A stretch of 25,346 nt of DNA from an uncultured Collinsella sp. (GTDB taxonomy: Bacteria > Actinomycetota > Coriobacteriia > Coriobacteriales > Coriobacteriaceae): positions 1 through 25,346 of the forward strand of contig CABRIC010000028.1 in assembly GCA_902470905.1 (NCBI GenBank), written 5' to 3'. Of this stretch, positions 14,488 through 22,626 are shown piece by piece. The notes beneath the pieces are model-generated. The model was not told the origin of the DNA and did no database searches. It worked only from the letters and a program-made list of their open reading frames with translations. The number at the start of each line of letters is the position of its first letter. The first letter of the stretch is position 1. A program made the position numbers and the translations under genes.

Positions 14488-16938
14488 CTAAATCAGCCCA
14501 AAATGCTCGAGCGCCGCAACGACACCGTCGTGATCGACGGTGTCGGTCACGTAATCGGCCTTATCCTTGAGATAGTCCGGCGCATTGCCCATGGCGATAC
14601 CGACATCGACGGCGTTCATCAGCGAGACGTCATTGCTGGCGTCGCCGATGCCGTATACGGTTCCGTGGTGGGGATCGAGGGCGTCGAGTACAGACTGGAT
14701 GCCCCCGCGCTTCGTGCATTCGCGGGGCGAGATTTCGGTTACCTCGAGTTCGAGCTCGTTAAAGCACAGCAGCGGCTCAAGTGCCTTATCTTGAGCGATG
14801 TGGTTGGCGAGTGATGTAGACATCAAGATCTTGTAGACACTGTAATGTTGCAGCTGCGTGACTGCGTCGCCCAGGGTGCGCGCGTATCCGGGAGCATCGG
14901 GCGCATCGGCACTCATGCGCACGACGCCGTTGAGGCCCTCAAAGCGGATGACCTCGCCCGATTGCTCAAGGTAGGGGGCAAGATGCTGCAGCATACTGGG
15001 CGTCATCGACAGATCGCGAATTGCGTGTCCGTTGATCTCGGCGTAACCGCCCGCAAGACAGACGATGCCGGTCCAAGGCAGCTCAAGAAGTTTGGGGTGG
15101 ATGCAGCTCAGGGTGCGTCCCGTGCAGATAAAGGCCATGTTGCCGTTGGCGACAAACTCGCGGATTGCCTGCGAAACCGCCTCGTTGGGATAGGGGGAGA
15201 GGTCCCGCTCGTCTTCGGGAAGGTCTTGGGCGAGCCTGGGGTCTTGCCAGGCGAGCGTTCCGTCGATATCGAAGAAGCAAATATCGCCGCGCTTATGGGC
15301 TGCGCTGGCGGCAGGGGAGGCCGAGGTGGTGGGCACAAATTCCGGCTCGAGGCCCATGATCTGGTCAAAATGCTCTTTAACGCGGGGAACGGAGATGCCG
15401 ATGATCACCTGGGCGGTCTTGCCCGTAATGATGAGGCCCTTGGCGCCCACCGCGACAAACGACGCGTTATCTGCAACGATGGAAGGGTCTGCGACCTCGA
15501 CGCGCAGGCGCGTGGCGCAGTTGGTTGCGCCCACGATATTGCCAACGCCACCTAAAAGCTGAATTACCCGCTCAGCGAGGACGTGATCTTGATCGGATCG
15601 ACTATTGACCTCGTCATTGGGAGATTGCTCTTTGGCAAAGTCGCTTCCCGTTAAACAATCGATTGCCGCGCGATTGGCGACATGATCCTCGCGGCCCGGA
15701 GTCTTAAGGTCATAGACCAAGATGAGTGCTCGAAAACTAACAAAAAAGATGAGGCTAAAGGCAAGGCCGATACCGAGCGCCAAAAGATAGGCACCGGCAT
15801 GCGTGCGCATGAGCGGAATAAAGTTGAAGGCTGCCATCTCCATCAGGCCGCCCGAGAAGATGCCGACGATGCCAAAGAGATTCATGGTTGTGGCAAGGCA
15901 AGACGATAAGACGGCGTAGAGCAAAAAGAGCCCGGGGTGGGTGAACATAAAGAGAAACTCGAGTGGCTCGGTAACGCCGCAAACCACCGAGGCGATGATG
16001 GCGGGAACAAGGATGACCCTGAGGCCGGCGCGGCGCTCGGGTTTTGCGGTGGAGTAGAACGCAGCTGCGATGGCAGGAAGGCCAAAGAGCTTGACCCAGC
16101 CGGTGGCGGTAAAACCGGCCCACGGCGCAAGCTCATTAAGGGGGCGCGTGCTATGGGAGAGGATGGGGAGCAAACTGCTCCACGTGGCGTAGATGCCGTC
16201 GTTAATGACCAGGTTGTCGTAGTAGATCGGCATGTAGAGCAGGTGGTGCAGGCCAAAGGGCTCGAGTGCTCGTTCTAAAAAGACAAAGATGCCCACGCCA
16301 AAGGGACCGACGCCTGCAAGCGCGTGACGCAGCGTATCGGTTACATCGTATACGTAGGGCACGATGGCGGCCGAGATAGCAGCAAGGGCAAACACGGCAA
16401 AAAAGCTGATGAGGTAGACCAGCGAGGAGCCCGAGAAGGTGCCGAGCCAATCGGGAACCTTGGCATCGTAGAAGCGGTCATGGATGGCAACGACGGTTGC
16501 CGATACCGCCAGCGGGCCGATAATGCCGGTGTCGAGCGTCTTGATGCCGTCGATGACGGTGATACCGCTGGCGGAGGTCAAAGATGACGGGTACTCAAGT
16601 CCAAGGTTGTCTCCGCTCAGCTTAATGATTTCGCTCAAAAAGAAGCAGTAGGCAAAATAGGCGACGAGAGCCTCGAGACAGCAACGAGCCGGTTGTTTTT
16701 GGGCAAGACCGATGGGCAGCGCTACGGCAAAAAGGAGCGGGAGGCGTTTAAAGACCGTCCACGAGCCGCGCTGGATGATGGTCCAAAAAACGTACCAAGG
16801 GGTTCCGTATACGGCGAGATCGCCGACGATGTCCGCAGTCGTTGCGAGAGCGGAGACGCCGACCATGAGGCCTGATATAGAAAACAGCATGGCGGGCGCG
16901 AACATTGCCCCGCCAAAGCGTTGGATTTTTTGCAGCAT
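14488..16938 (-). CDS. PTS sugar permease EIICB fused to a Cof-type HAD phosphatase
   Basis: An 816-aa chain. Residues 1 to about 405 are a glucose/maltose-superfamily EIIC membrane domain (QRFGGAMFAPAMLFSISGLM, LGGFV-type helices, GVTEPLEFLFMF). Residues about 435-520 are EIIB, with the phospho-accepting Cys at 474 in NCATRLRV. Residues about 550-816 are a complete HAD-IIB (Cof-type) phosphatase: D557-I-D559-G-T-L, FICTGRT, KRGGIQSVLDAL and GIGD766ASND770. A PTS permease phosphorylates its sugar on entry, whereas HAD-IIB enzymes commonly remove sugar phosphates. One chain may therefore import, phosphorylate and dephosphorylate. EIIA is not encoded nearby. Ribosome site GGAAGG precedes ATG 16938. 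A TACAAT -10 box (16999-17004, minus) with an operator-like palindrome just downstream implies repression by the divergent TreR-like protein. Maltose, trehalose or glucose are all possible substrates. Confidence 0.92.
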   Translation of the reverse strand: MLQKIQRFGGAMFAPAMLFSISGLMVGVSALATTADIVGDLAVYGTPWYVFWTIIQRGSWTVFKRLPLLFAVALPIGLAQKQPARCCLEALVAYFAYCFFLSEIIKLSGDNLGLEYPSSLTSASGITVIDGIKTLDTGIIGPLAVSATVVAIHDRFYDAKVPDWLGTFSGSSLVYLISFFAVFALAAISAAIVPYVYDVTDTLRHALAGVGPFGVGIFVFLERALEPFGLHHLLYMPIYYDNLVINDGIYATWSSLLPILSHSTRPLNELAPWAGFTATGWVKLFGLPAIAAAFYSTAKPERRAGLRVILVPAIIASVVCGVTEPLEFLFMFTHPGLFLLYAVLSSCLATTMNLFGIVGIFSGGLMEMAAFNFIPLMRTHAGAYLLALGIGLAFSLIFFVSFRALILVYDLKTPGREDHVANRAAIDCLTGSDFAKEQSPNDEVNSRSDQDHVLAERVIQLLGGVGNIVGATNCATRLRVEVADPSIVADNASFVAVGAKGLIITGKTAQVIIGISVPRVKEHFDQIMGLEPEFVPTTSASPAASAAHKRGDICFFDIDGTLAWQDPRLAQDLPEDERDLSPYPNEAVSQAIREFVANGNMAFICTGRTLSCIHPKLLELPWTGIVCLAGGYAEINGHAIRDLSMTPSMLQHLAPYLEQSGEVIRFEGLNGVVRMSADAPDAPGYARTLGDAVTQLQHYSVYKILMSTSLANHIAQDKALEPLLCFNELELEVTEISPRECTKRGGIQSVLDALDPHHGTVYGIGDASNDVSLMNAVDVGIAMGNAPDYLKDKADYVTDTVDHDGVVAALEHFGLI

Positions 16939-16979
16939 GTTCTGCCTTCCGAATATCGAGGCGCGTTGCGCGTGGGGAA

Positions 16980-17004
16980 ACGTTTAAACAATGGATTCAT
17001 TGTA
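16980..17004 (-). promoter_or_regulatory. PTS-HAD promoter -10 box and TreR-type operator site 1
   Basis: On the minus strand a TACAAT -10 box (16999-17004) is followed 7 nt later by the palindromic site ACGTTTAAACAA (plus-strand 16980-16991), which matches 10 of 12 positions of the consensus TTGTTTAAACAA built from the four local sites. The site would cover the transcription start, as for a repressor. Confidence 0.6.
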
Positions 17005-17101
17005 GAGGACCAGACGATTGTCGTACCGGCAGTTTTGAGCGAAACCGATTTGGGCATGACAGAAACCGTCAACGGTTAAATCCTGTCGCTTTACCGATAT
17101 T

Positions 17102-17132
17102 CGGTTTAAACAACTTTAAGAAATGCTATCGT
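17102..17132 (+). promoter_or_regulatory. Regulator promoter and operator site 2
   Basis: CGGTTTAAACAA (17102-17113), 10 of 12 matches to the local consensus, overlaps the position expected for the -35 box of a promoter whose extended -10 is TGC-TATCGT (17127-17132). This suggests the GntR regulator represses its own gene. Confidence 0.55.
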
Positions 17133-17167
17133 GCCTAGCCGGAAATGAATAATGTAGAGGTGAAACA

Positions 17168-17887
17168 ATGCCAAAAGCGATATACGAAGGAATCTACCGA
17201 GAAATACGCTCGCGCATCATTAATGGGACCTATGCGTTTCAGGAGATGCTGCCAACCGAAGCCGAGCTGACCGCGGAGTTCGGATGCACTCGCAATACCG
17301 TCCGTCGCGCCTTGGGTATGCTGGCCGACGGGATGTTTGTGCAGCCCATACACGGCAAGGGCGTGCGCGTTATTTGGCTTAAGGGCGAAACCGACATGTT
17401 GGGCGCACTCGAAGAGGTTGAGTCGTTTGGCGAGTTTGCAAAGCGCAACAATGCCGTTGCATCGACGGACGTTAAGTCTTTCGAACATCTGGTTTGCACC
17501 GAGCAACTCTCTCGTCACCTGGGCTTTAAGGTGGGCGAGGAGTTGATTCGCGTAGTGCGTGTCCGAAGCCTCAACGGCAACGCGCGCCAAGTGGACCATG
17601 GCTATTTTTTGGCGTCGATCGCCAAGGGCCTGACTCCCGAGATCGCGGCAGATTCTATTTACGGCTATCTGGAGCACAAGCGCGGTGTCAAAGTGATGGC
17701 GAGCCGTCGTACGGTGAGTGTCGAGCTCGCCAACGATGAGGACTGCAGCTATCTTGACCTCGGCAAATACAACTGCGTTGCCGTCATGGAGAGTCAGTCG
17801 TACACCTCGGATGGCATCTTGTTTGAGGTGACGCACACTCGCACACACCCCGAGATCTTCCATTACCGCGTCAATTCCAAGCGATAG
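17168..17887 (+). CDS. treR: GntR-family regulator with UTRA domain, TreR-like
   Basis: A 239-aa cytoplasmic DNA-binding regulator. Residues about 1-70 are the GntR winged helix (YEGIYREIRSRIINGTY, LPTEAELTAEFGCTRNTVRRALGMLADGMFV, HGKGV). Residues about 85-235 are the UTRA ligand-binding domain (VCTEQLSRHLGFKVGEELIRVVRVR, then VMESQSYTSDGILFEVTHTRTHPEIFHY). The length and sequence style fit TreR, the trehalose-6-phosphate-responsive repressor, though other sugar-phosphate UTRA regulators cannot be excluded. It is divergent from the PTS-HAD gene and upstream of the ABC operon. TTGT-type palindromes like the TreR operator occur before all three transcripts. The start is set by AGAGGTG 6 nt before the ATG. 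No phosphotrehalase gene accompanies it. Confidence 0.85.
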   Translation: MPKAIYEGIYREIRSRIINGTYAFQEMLPTEAELTAEFGCTRNTVRRALGMLADGMFVQPIHGKGVRVIWLKGETDMLGALEEVESFGEFAKRNNAVASTDVKSFEHLVCTEQLSRHLGFKVGEELIRVVRVRSLNGNARQVDHGYFLASIAKGLTPEIAADSIYGYLEHKRGVKVMASRRTVSVELANDEDCSYLDLGKYNCVAVMESQSYTSDGILFEVTHTRTHPEIFHYRVNSKR

Positions 17888-17925
17888 CCGGCTAGCTCGC
17901 AGCCTGACGAGACTCATGGCCTCAA

Positions 17926-17980
17926 AGAGAAAACGCCCGGTCAAACCGACGGTACGTCGGCTTGACCGGGCGTTTTCTCT
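17926..17980. terminator. Strong bidirectional terminator hairpin after the GntR gene
   Basis: Nearly the whole 55 nt forms one hairpin: 19 bp (17926-17944 with 17962-17980), one mismatch, then 6 bp (CCGACG with CGTCGG) around a GTA loop. The arms contain AAAA on one side and TTTT on the other, so each strand's transcript ends in a U-rich 3' arm. Confidence 0.85.
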
Positions 17981-17998
17981 GCATTCGATAACAAATAA

Positions 17999-18010
17999 TT
18001 GTTTATACAA
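17999..18010 (+). promoter_or_regulatory. Operator site 3 upstream of the ABC operon
   Basis: TTGTTTATACAA matches 11 of 12 positions of the local consensus and closely resembles the B. subtilis-type TreR operator TTGTATATACAA. Its centre is 75 bp, about seven helical turns, from site 4. A TTGTCA sequence (18014-18019) just downstream could be a -35 box. Confidence 0.6.
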
Positions 18011-18067
18011 AACTTGTCAAGTATCAAGTTGAAATTACCGTTCACCGAAGTTTTTCTACCGCTCTAG

Positions 18068-18085
18068 TAATACTTGTTCAAACAA
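18068..18085 (+). promoter_or_regulatory. Operator site 4 and possible -10 box of the ABC operon
   Basis: TAATAC (18068-18073) could serve as a -10 box. It is followed directly by TTGTTCAAACAA (18074-18085), 11 of 12 matches to the local operator consensus. No good -35 box is seen at the right distance, so the exact promoter is uncertain. A short hairpin (GGCGGC 18152-18157 with GCCGCC 18165-18170) lies in the 5' leader before the gene. Confidence 0.5.
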
Positions 18086-18193
18086 CTAGCCAAATAGCGT
18101 ATCGTTCAAATCAGCAAAAGGGGCAAAGTCCCCGAGCCAATCTCCGAAGGCGGCGGCAAAGGGTGCCGCCACGGTGTGAAAGGGTGGATTGTA

Positions 18194-19510
18194 ATGAAGA
18201 ACGAAATGAGCAGAAGGCAGTTCCTGGGCTTTGCTGGTTCCGCGGCTGCAGTTCTTGGTCTGGGCCTCGTGGGTTGCGGTGGTTCTGCCGGCTCCGGCTC
18301 CTCTGCTTCTGGTGACGCTGCCGAGGTCTACTTCCTCCAATTCAAGCCCGAGGTCGACAAGGAGTGGAAGGAGATCGCCAAGGCCTATAAGAAGGAGAAG
18401 GGCGTCGAGGTCAAGATCGTGACCGCCGCTTCCAACACCTACGAGGAGAAGCTTAAGTCCGAGATGTCCAAGAGCTCCGCTCCGACCCTGTTCCAGGTCA
18501 ACGGCCCCACCGGTCTTAAGAACTGGAAGGATTACTGCGCCGACCTGTCCGATACCAAGCTCCGCGGTGAGCTCATTGATGACTCCCTGGCTCTGCAGTC
18601 CGACGGCAAGGATGTGTGCATCGACTGGGTTCAGGAGAGCTTCGGCATTATTTACAACAAGCAGCTGCTCGAGAAGGCTGGCTACAAGGCCGAGGACATC
18701 AACTCCTTCGACAAGCTGAAGGCTTGTGCCGACGACATCCAGGCCCGCAAGGACGAGCTTGGTGTCGAGGGTGCCTTCACTTCCGCCGGCATGGACGACT
18801 CCTCTAGCTGGCGCTACACCACCCACCTTGCCAACATGCCGCTCTACTACGAGTTTGAGAAGGAGCACAACCAGGAGGACGACGAGATCAAGGGTGAGTT
18901 CCTCGACAACTACAAGCAGATCTTCGACCTGTACATCACCGACTCCACCTGCGATCCTTCGCAGCTTGCTTCCAAGACCGGCGACGACGCCACCAACGAG
19001 TTCGCAACCGGCAAGGCCGTCTTCTACCAGAACGGCTCTTGGGCCTACTCTGACCTCGTCAAGGCCGGCATGACCGACGATCAGATTGGCATGATGCCCA
19101 TCTACATCGGTGTTGACGGCGAGGAGAACCAGGGCCTGTGCTCCGGCGGCGAGAACTACTGGTGCGTCAGTTCCCAGGCTTCCGAGGATGCCCAGAAGGC
19201 CACCGAGGACTTCATGTATTGGTGCGTCACCGCTGACACCCCGACCAGCATCATCGCCGACAAGATGGGTCTGACCGCTCCGTTCAAGAGCGCCAAGGAG
19301 ACCACCAACGTCTTCTCGCAGCAGGCCGTTGCCATGGCCAAGGACGGCAAGAAGACCGTCGCTTGGGACTTCGTCTACATTCCCTCCGAGGAGTGGAAGA
19401 AGAACCTCAAGCAGGCTCTGATTGCCTACGCTGCCGATAACAGCAAGTGGGACGGCGTCAAGAACGCCTTCGTCGATGGCTGGAAGACCGAGAAGGCTGC
19501 TTCCGAGTAA
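18194..19510 (+). CDS. Carbohydrate ABC transporter substrate-binding lipoprotein with Tat-like signal
   Basis: A 438-aa extracellular sugar-binding protein of the family-1 (MalE/MsmE-like) solute-binding group. The signal peptide carries a twin-arginine motif (S6-R-R-Q-F-L-G), a hydrophobic core and a lipobox LVGC with the lipidated Cys at 28, followed by a Gly/Ser-rich tether. It is therefore probably exported folded by Tat and anchored to the membrane. The mature part shows the usual two-lobe pattern (EIAKAYKKEKGVEVKIVTA; GIIYNKQLLEKAGY; GKAVFYQNGSWAYSDL). I chose ATG 18194, with AGGGTGG 6 nt upstream, over an in-frame GTG at 18176. Codon use is strongly optimised. It leads an operon with two permeases and an ATPase. 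The sugar is likely an oligosaccharide, given the neighbouring glucan phosphorylase, but that is inference. Confidence 0.93.
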   Translation: MKNEMSRRQFLGFAGSAAAVLGLGLVGCGGSAGSGSSASGDAAEVYFLQFKPEVDKEWKEIAKAYKKEKGVEVKIVTAASNTYEEKLKSEMSKSSAPTLFQVNGPTGLKNWKDYCADLSDTKLRGELIDDSLALQSDGKDVCIDWVQESFGIIYNKQLLEKAGYKAEDINSFDKLKACADDIQARKDELGVEGAFTSAGMDDSSSWRYTTHLANMPLYYEFEKEHNQEDDEIKGEFLDNYKQIFDLYITDSTCDPSQLASKTGDDATNEFATGKAVFYQNGSWAYSDLVKAGMTDDQIGMMPIYIGVDGEENQGLCSGGENYWCVSSQASEDAQKATEDFMYWCVTADTPTSIIADKMGLTAPFKSAKETTNVFSQQAVAMAKDGKKTVAWDFVYIPSEEWKKNLKQALIAYAADNSKWDGVKNAFVDGWKTEKAASE

Positions 19511-19541
19511 GCAGTTGCTGCCCAAGCTATCTGATTAGCGA

Positions 19542-19577
19542 CAGGGGGCGGGCAGACGTTGGTTTGCCCGCCCCCTG
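19542..19577 (+). other. Intercistronic hairpin between binding-protein and permease genes
   Basis: A perfect 13-bp stem (19542-19554 with 19565-19577) with a 10-nt loop and no T-run lies between the binding-protein stop and the first permease. Such hairpins commonly protect the upstream message from 3' decay, giving excess binding protein over membrane components. Confidence 0.75.
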
Positions 19578-19597
19578 CATATTGAAAGGACCCTTTT

Positions 19598-20452
19598 ATG
19601 GGCAAAGCACTCAAGCGCTGGTGGCCGCTCTTTATGCTGCCCACGTGCCTGGCGTTTATGATCGGGTTCGTGATCCCTTTTATCCAGGGCTTCTATCTCT
19701 CGTTCTGCCAGTTTATTATCATTAGTAACGCGCACTTTGTCGGTATCGAGAACTACGTGCGCGCGCTGTCCGATTCGCAGTTCTCCACGTCGTTCTTCTT
19801 TACCGTGGCGTTTGCCTTCCTGTCGACGGTGCTCATCAACGTGATTGCCCTCGCCATCGCGCAGGCGCTCACCCGCAAAGCGCTCAAGGGCACCAACATC
19901 TTCCGTACGATCTTCTTTATGCCTAACCTGATCGGCGGCATCGTGCTGGGCTACATTTGGCAGATTCTGATCAACTGCCTGCTCTCCAACGTGGGTGCCC
20001 AGCTCATCGCCCTTAACTCTGCTGCTGGCTTCTGGGGCCTTATCATCCTGACCCTGTGGCAGCAGGTCGGCTACATGATGATCATCTACATCGCTGGTCT
20101 GCAGTCCATTCCGTCCGACTACATCGAGGCCGCCAAGGTCGACGGTGCCACGGCATGGCAGACGTTTTGGAAGGTTAAGATCCCTAACCTGATGCCGACC
20201 ATCACCATCTGCCTGTTCCTGTCCATCACCAACGGCTTTAAGCTGTTCGACCAGAACCTCGCCCTTACCGGCGGCGCCCCCGCGCACTCCACCGAGATGC
20301 TCGCCCTGAACATCTACAACACGTTCTATTCTCGTGCCGGTATCGCATGGCAGGGCATTGGCCAGGCCAAGGCAGTCATCTTCTGCATCCTGGTCGTAGC
20401 CATCTCCATGATTCAGCTTAAGGCCACGAGGTCCAAGGAGGTGCAGCAGTAA
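19598..20452 (+). CDS. Sugar ABC transporter permease, MalF/UgpA-like
   Basis: A 284-aa inner-membrane permease of the binding-protein-dependent transport family, with about six transmembrane helices (the first in LFMLPTCLAFMIGFVIPFIQGFYLSF). The ATPase-docking EAA loop reads EAAKVDGATAWQTFWKVKIPNL. It should pair with the next permease to form the channel. Ribosome site AAAGG lies 9 nt before the ATG. Its TAA stop overlaps the next start by one base (TAATG), so the two permeases are made in equal amounts. Confidence 0.95.
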   Translation: MGKALKRWWPLFMLPTCLAFMIGFVIPFIQGFYLSFCQFIIISNAHFVGIENYVRALSDSQFSTSFFFTVAFAFLSTVLINVIALAIAQALTRKALKGTNIFRTIFFMPNLIGGIVLGYIWQILINCLLSNVGAQLIALNSAAGFWGLIILTLWQQVGYMMIIYIAGLQSIPSDYIEAAKVDGATAWQTFWKVKIPNLMPTITICLFLSITNGFKLFDQNLALTGGAPAHSTEMLALNIYNTFYSRAGIAWQGIGQAKAVIFCILVVAISMIQLKATRSKEVQQ

Positions 20453-21291
20453 TGAAACGCGATAAGGTTATCAACCGCGCGCTCTCAATCTTCTTTACGA
20501 TTCTGTCGCTCGCGTGGATCTACCCCGTGTTCATGATCGCGCTCAATTCCTTTAAGAAAGCGACCGCAATCAGCACCACCACAGCGTTCGATCTGCTCAC
20601 GCCCGAGACGTTCAACGGCCTTGCAAACTACTTGCACGCTCTTAACGAGCAGGGCTTTGCCTCGGCATTTATGTACTCGCTCATCATCACGGTCACGTCG
20701 GTCGTGCTGATTTTGGTGTGCTGCTCCATGTGCGCTTGGTATGTGGTTCGTGTCAACAACAAGATCTCGAACTTCTTCTATTACCTGTTCGTCTTCTCGA
20801 TGGTCGTGCCCTTCCAGATGCTCATGTTCACGCTGTCCAATTTGGCGGACCGTATCGGCTTCAACACGCCGTTCAACATCTGCTTTATCTATCTTGGCTT
20901 TGGCGCGGGCCTGGCGGTCTTTATGTTCGCCGGCTTTGTAAAGAACATTCCGCTCGAGATCGAAGAGGCGGCCATGATCGACGGCTGCAACCCGGTCCAG
21001 GTGTTCTTTAAGATCGTCCTTCCCATCATGAAGCCCACCTATCTTTCGGTCGGCATTCTCGAGACCATGTGGGTCTGGAACGACTATCTGCTGCCCTACC
21101 TTACCCTCGACTCCACCAAGTACAAGACCATTCCTATCTTGATCCAGTACTTCCGCGGCGGCTACGGCCACGTCGAGCTCGGTCCCATGATGGCCTGCAT
21201 CATGATGGTCGTTATCCCCATCGTCATCATGTACATCCTCTGCCAGAAGTACATCATCGACGGCGTGGTGGCAGGTGCCGTCAAGGGCTGA
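20452..21291 (+). CDS. Sugar ABC transporter permease, MalG/UgpE-like
   Basis: A 279-aa partner permease with about six transmembrane helices and an EAA docking loop EEAAMIDGCNPVQVFFKIVLP. The N-terminal helix (ALSIFFTILSLAWIYPVFMIALNSFKK) is typical of MalG-like subunits. The start overlaps the previous stop by one base, without its own strong ribosome site. A 9-bp hairpin follows before the ATPase gene. Confidence 0.95.
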   Translation: MKRDKVINRALSIFFTILSLAWIYPVFMIALNSFKKATAISTTTAFDLLTPETFNGLANYLHALNEQGFASAFMYSLIITVTSVVLILVCCSMCAWYVVRVNNKISNFFYYLFVFSMVVPFQMLMFTLSNLADRIGFNTPFNICFIYLGFGAGLAVFMFAGFVKNIPLEIEEAAMIDGCNPVQVFFKIVLPIMKPTYLSVGILETMWVWNDYLLPYLTLDSTKYKTIPILIQYFRGGYGHVELGPMMACIMMVVIPIVIMYILCQKYIIDGVVAGAVKG

Positions 21292-21315
21292 TGCCGTAAC
21301 TGTTTTGCAAGTTTC

Positions 21316-21341
21316 TGCGGCGCCCCCAGCGCGGCGCCGCA
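21316..21341 (+). other. Intercistronic hairpin before the ATPase gene
   Basis: TGCGGCGCC (21316-21324) and GGCGCCGCA (21333-21341) form a perfect 9-bp stem with an 8-nt loop. There is no T-run, so it is more likely a message-stability or processing site than a terminator. The ATPase ribosome site begins 5 nt further on. Confidence 0.6.
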
Positions 21342-21358
21342 TATCGAAAGGTAAAGAC

Positions 21359-22558
21359 ATGGCCGAGATCGTTCTCAAACATGTTCAGAAGGTGTATCCC
21401 AACAACGAGTCCAAAAAGAAGGGCTTCTTTGGCAAAAAGAAGAAGACCGAGGAGAAGAAGCACAACCTCAAGGTTACCGAGGACGGCGTGCTCGCGGTGG
21501 AGGACTTTAATCTCACCGTGCATGACCAGGAGTTCGTCGTCCTCGTTGGCCCCTCTGGCTGCGGCAAGTCCACGACGATGCGCATGGTCGCTGGCCTGGA
21601 GGACATCACTTCGGGCGACGTGCTCATCGACGGCAAGCGCGTCAACGACGTGGCGCCCAAGGACCGCGACATTGCCATGGTGTTCCAGAGCTATGCTCTG
21701 TACCCCAATATGACGGTGTACGAGAACATGGCGTTTACGCTTGAGCTCAAGAAGGTCCCCAAGGACGAGATCGACCGTAAGGTTCGCTCTGCTGCCGAGA
21801 TCCTGGGCATTACCGAATACCTCGACCGTAAGCCCAAGGCGCTTTCGGGCGGCCAGCGCCAGCGTGTCGCCATCGGCCGCGCCATCGTGCGTGATCCTAA
21901 GGTCTTCCTGATGGACGAGCCGCTGTCCAACCTGGACGCCAAGCTGCGTAACCAGATGCGTGCCGAGCTCATCAAGCTGCGCCACGAGATCAAGGGCACG
22001 TTCATTTATGTTACTCACGACCAGACCGAGGCCATGACCCTTGGCGACCGTATCGTGGTCATGAAGGACGGCGTCGTCCAGCAGATCGCCACGCCGCAGG
22101 AGGTCTTCAACCATCCCGCGAACATCTTCGTCGCCGGCTTCATCGGCGTGCCGCAGATGAACTTCTTCGATGCCCAGCTGGTGCGCTCGGGCAACGGCTT
22201 TACCGTCAAGACCGAGGATATGAACGTGGCACTCGCCCCCGAGACTTGCGCTCAACTTGCCCTCAACTGGGACGGCGGCGACGTGAAGGAGATTACGGCC
22301 GGCGTGCGTCCCGAGCAGATCCTGCTTGCCGACAAGGGCGAGGAGGGCGCGCTCCAGGGTACCGTCGAGGTGACCGAGCTCATGGGCTCGACCGAGCATG
22401 TCCACGTGACCGCTCCCGACGGCCAGTTTGTCCTGATTATCCCCGTCGTCGACCTCGAGGCCAAGGGCGCGCTCAAGGCTGGCGACACCATCTGGTTCAA
22501 GTTCGAGAAGAACGCGACCCACCTCTTCGATAAGGTCTCTGGCAAGAACCTTATCTAG
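21359..22558 (+). CDS. MalK/MsmK/UgpC-type ABC ATPase with lysine-rich insertion
   Basis: A 399-aa ATPase energising sugar import, possibly shared with other importers as MsmK is. The ABC domain is complete: Walker A GPSGCGKST (64-72), Q-loop VFQSYALYPNMTVYENMAF, signature LSGGQRQRVAIGRAIV, Walker B VFLMDEPLSNLDAKLR, switch histidine YVTHDQTEAM. A C-terminal TOBE-type regulatory domain follows (ITAGVRPEQILL). Unusually, residues about 16-42 are an insertion rich in lysine (SKKKGFFGKKKKTEEKK) between the first strands, where homologues go directly from KVYPNG to the AV.D.NL strand. A longer in-frame reading starts at 21275, but GAAAGG at 21346-21351 fixes the start at ATG 21359. Confidence 0.95.
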   Translation: MAEIVLKHVQKVYPNNESKKKGFFGKKKKTEEKKHNLKVTEDGVLAVEDFNLTVHDQEFVVLVGPSGCGKSTTMRMVAGLEDITSGDVLIDGKRVNDVAPKDRDIAMVFQSYALYPNMTVYENMAFTLELKKVPKDEIDRKVRSAAEILGITEYLDRKPKALSGGQRQRVAIGRAIVRDPKVFLMDEPLSNLDAKLRNQMRAELIKLRHEIKGTFIYVTHDQTEAMTLGDRIVVMKDGVVQQIATPQEVFNHPANIFVAGFIGVPQMNFFDAQLVRSGNGFTVKTEDMNVALAPETCAQLALNWDGGDVKEITAGVRPEQILLADKGEEGALQGTVEVTELMGSTEHVHVTAPDGQFVLIIPVVDLEAKGALKAGDTIWFKFEKNATHLFDKVSGKNLI

Positions 22559-22626
22559 GCCCGGTGCATCCAGGCCCTCCCTTTGGGCGGCTGCGGTATT
22601 GCCATCCTTTTGCCGCGGTCACATAT

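Noticed and set aside
18086..19525. A 479-codon minus-strand frame opposite the sugar-binding protein
   Set aside because: It is a shadow of a codon-optimised gene: low-complexity Val/Leu/Gly text, no ribosome site and no family motif.
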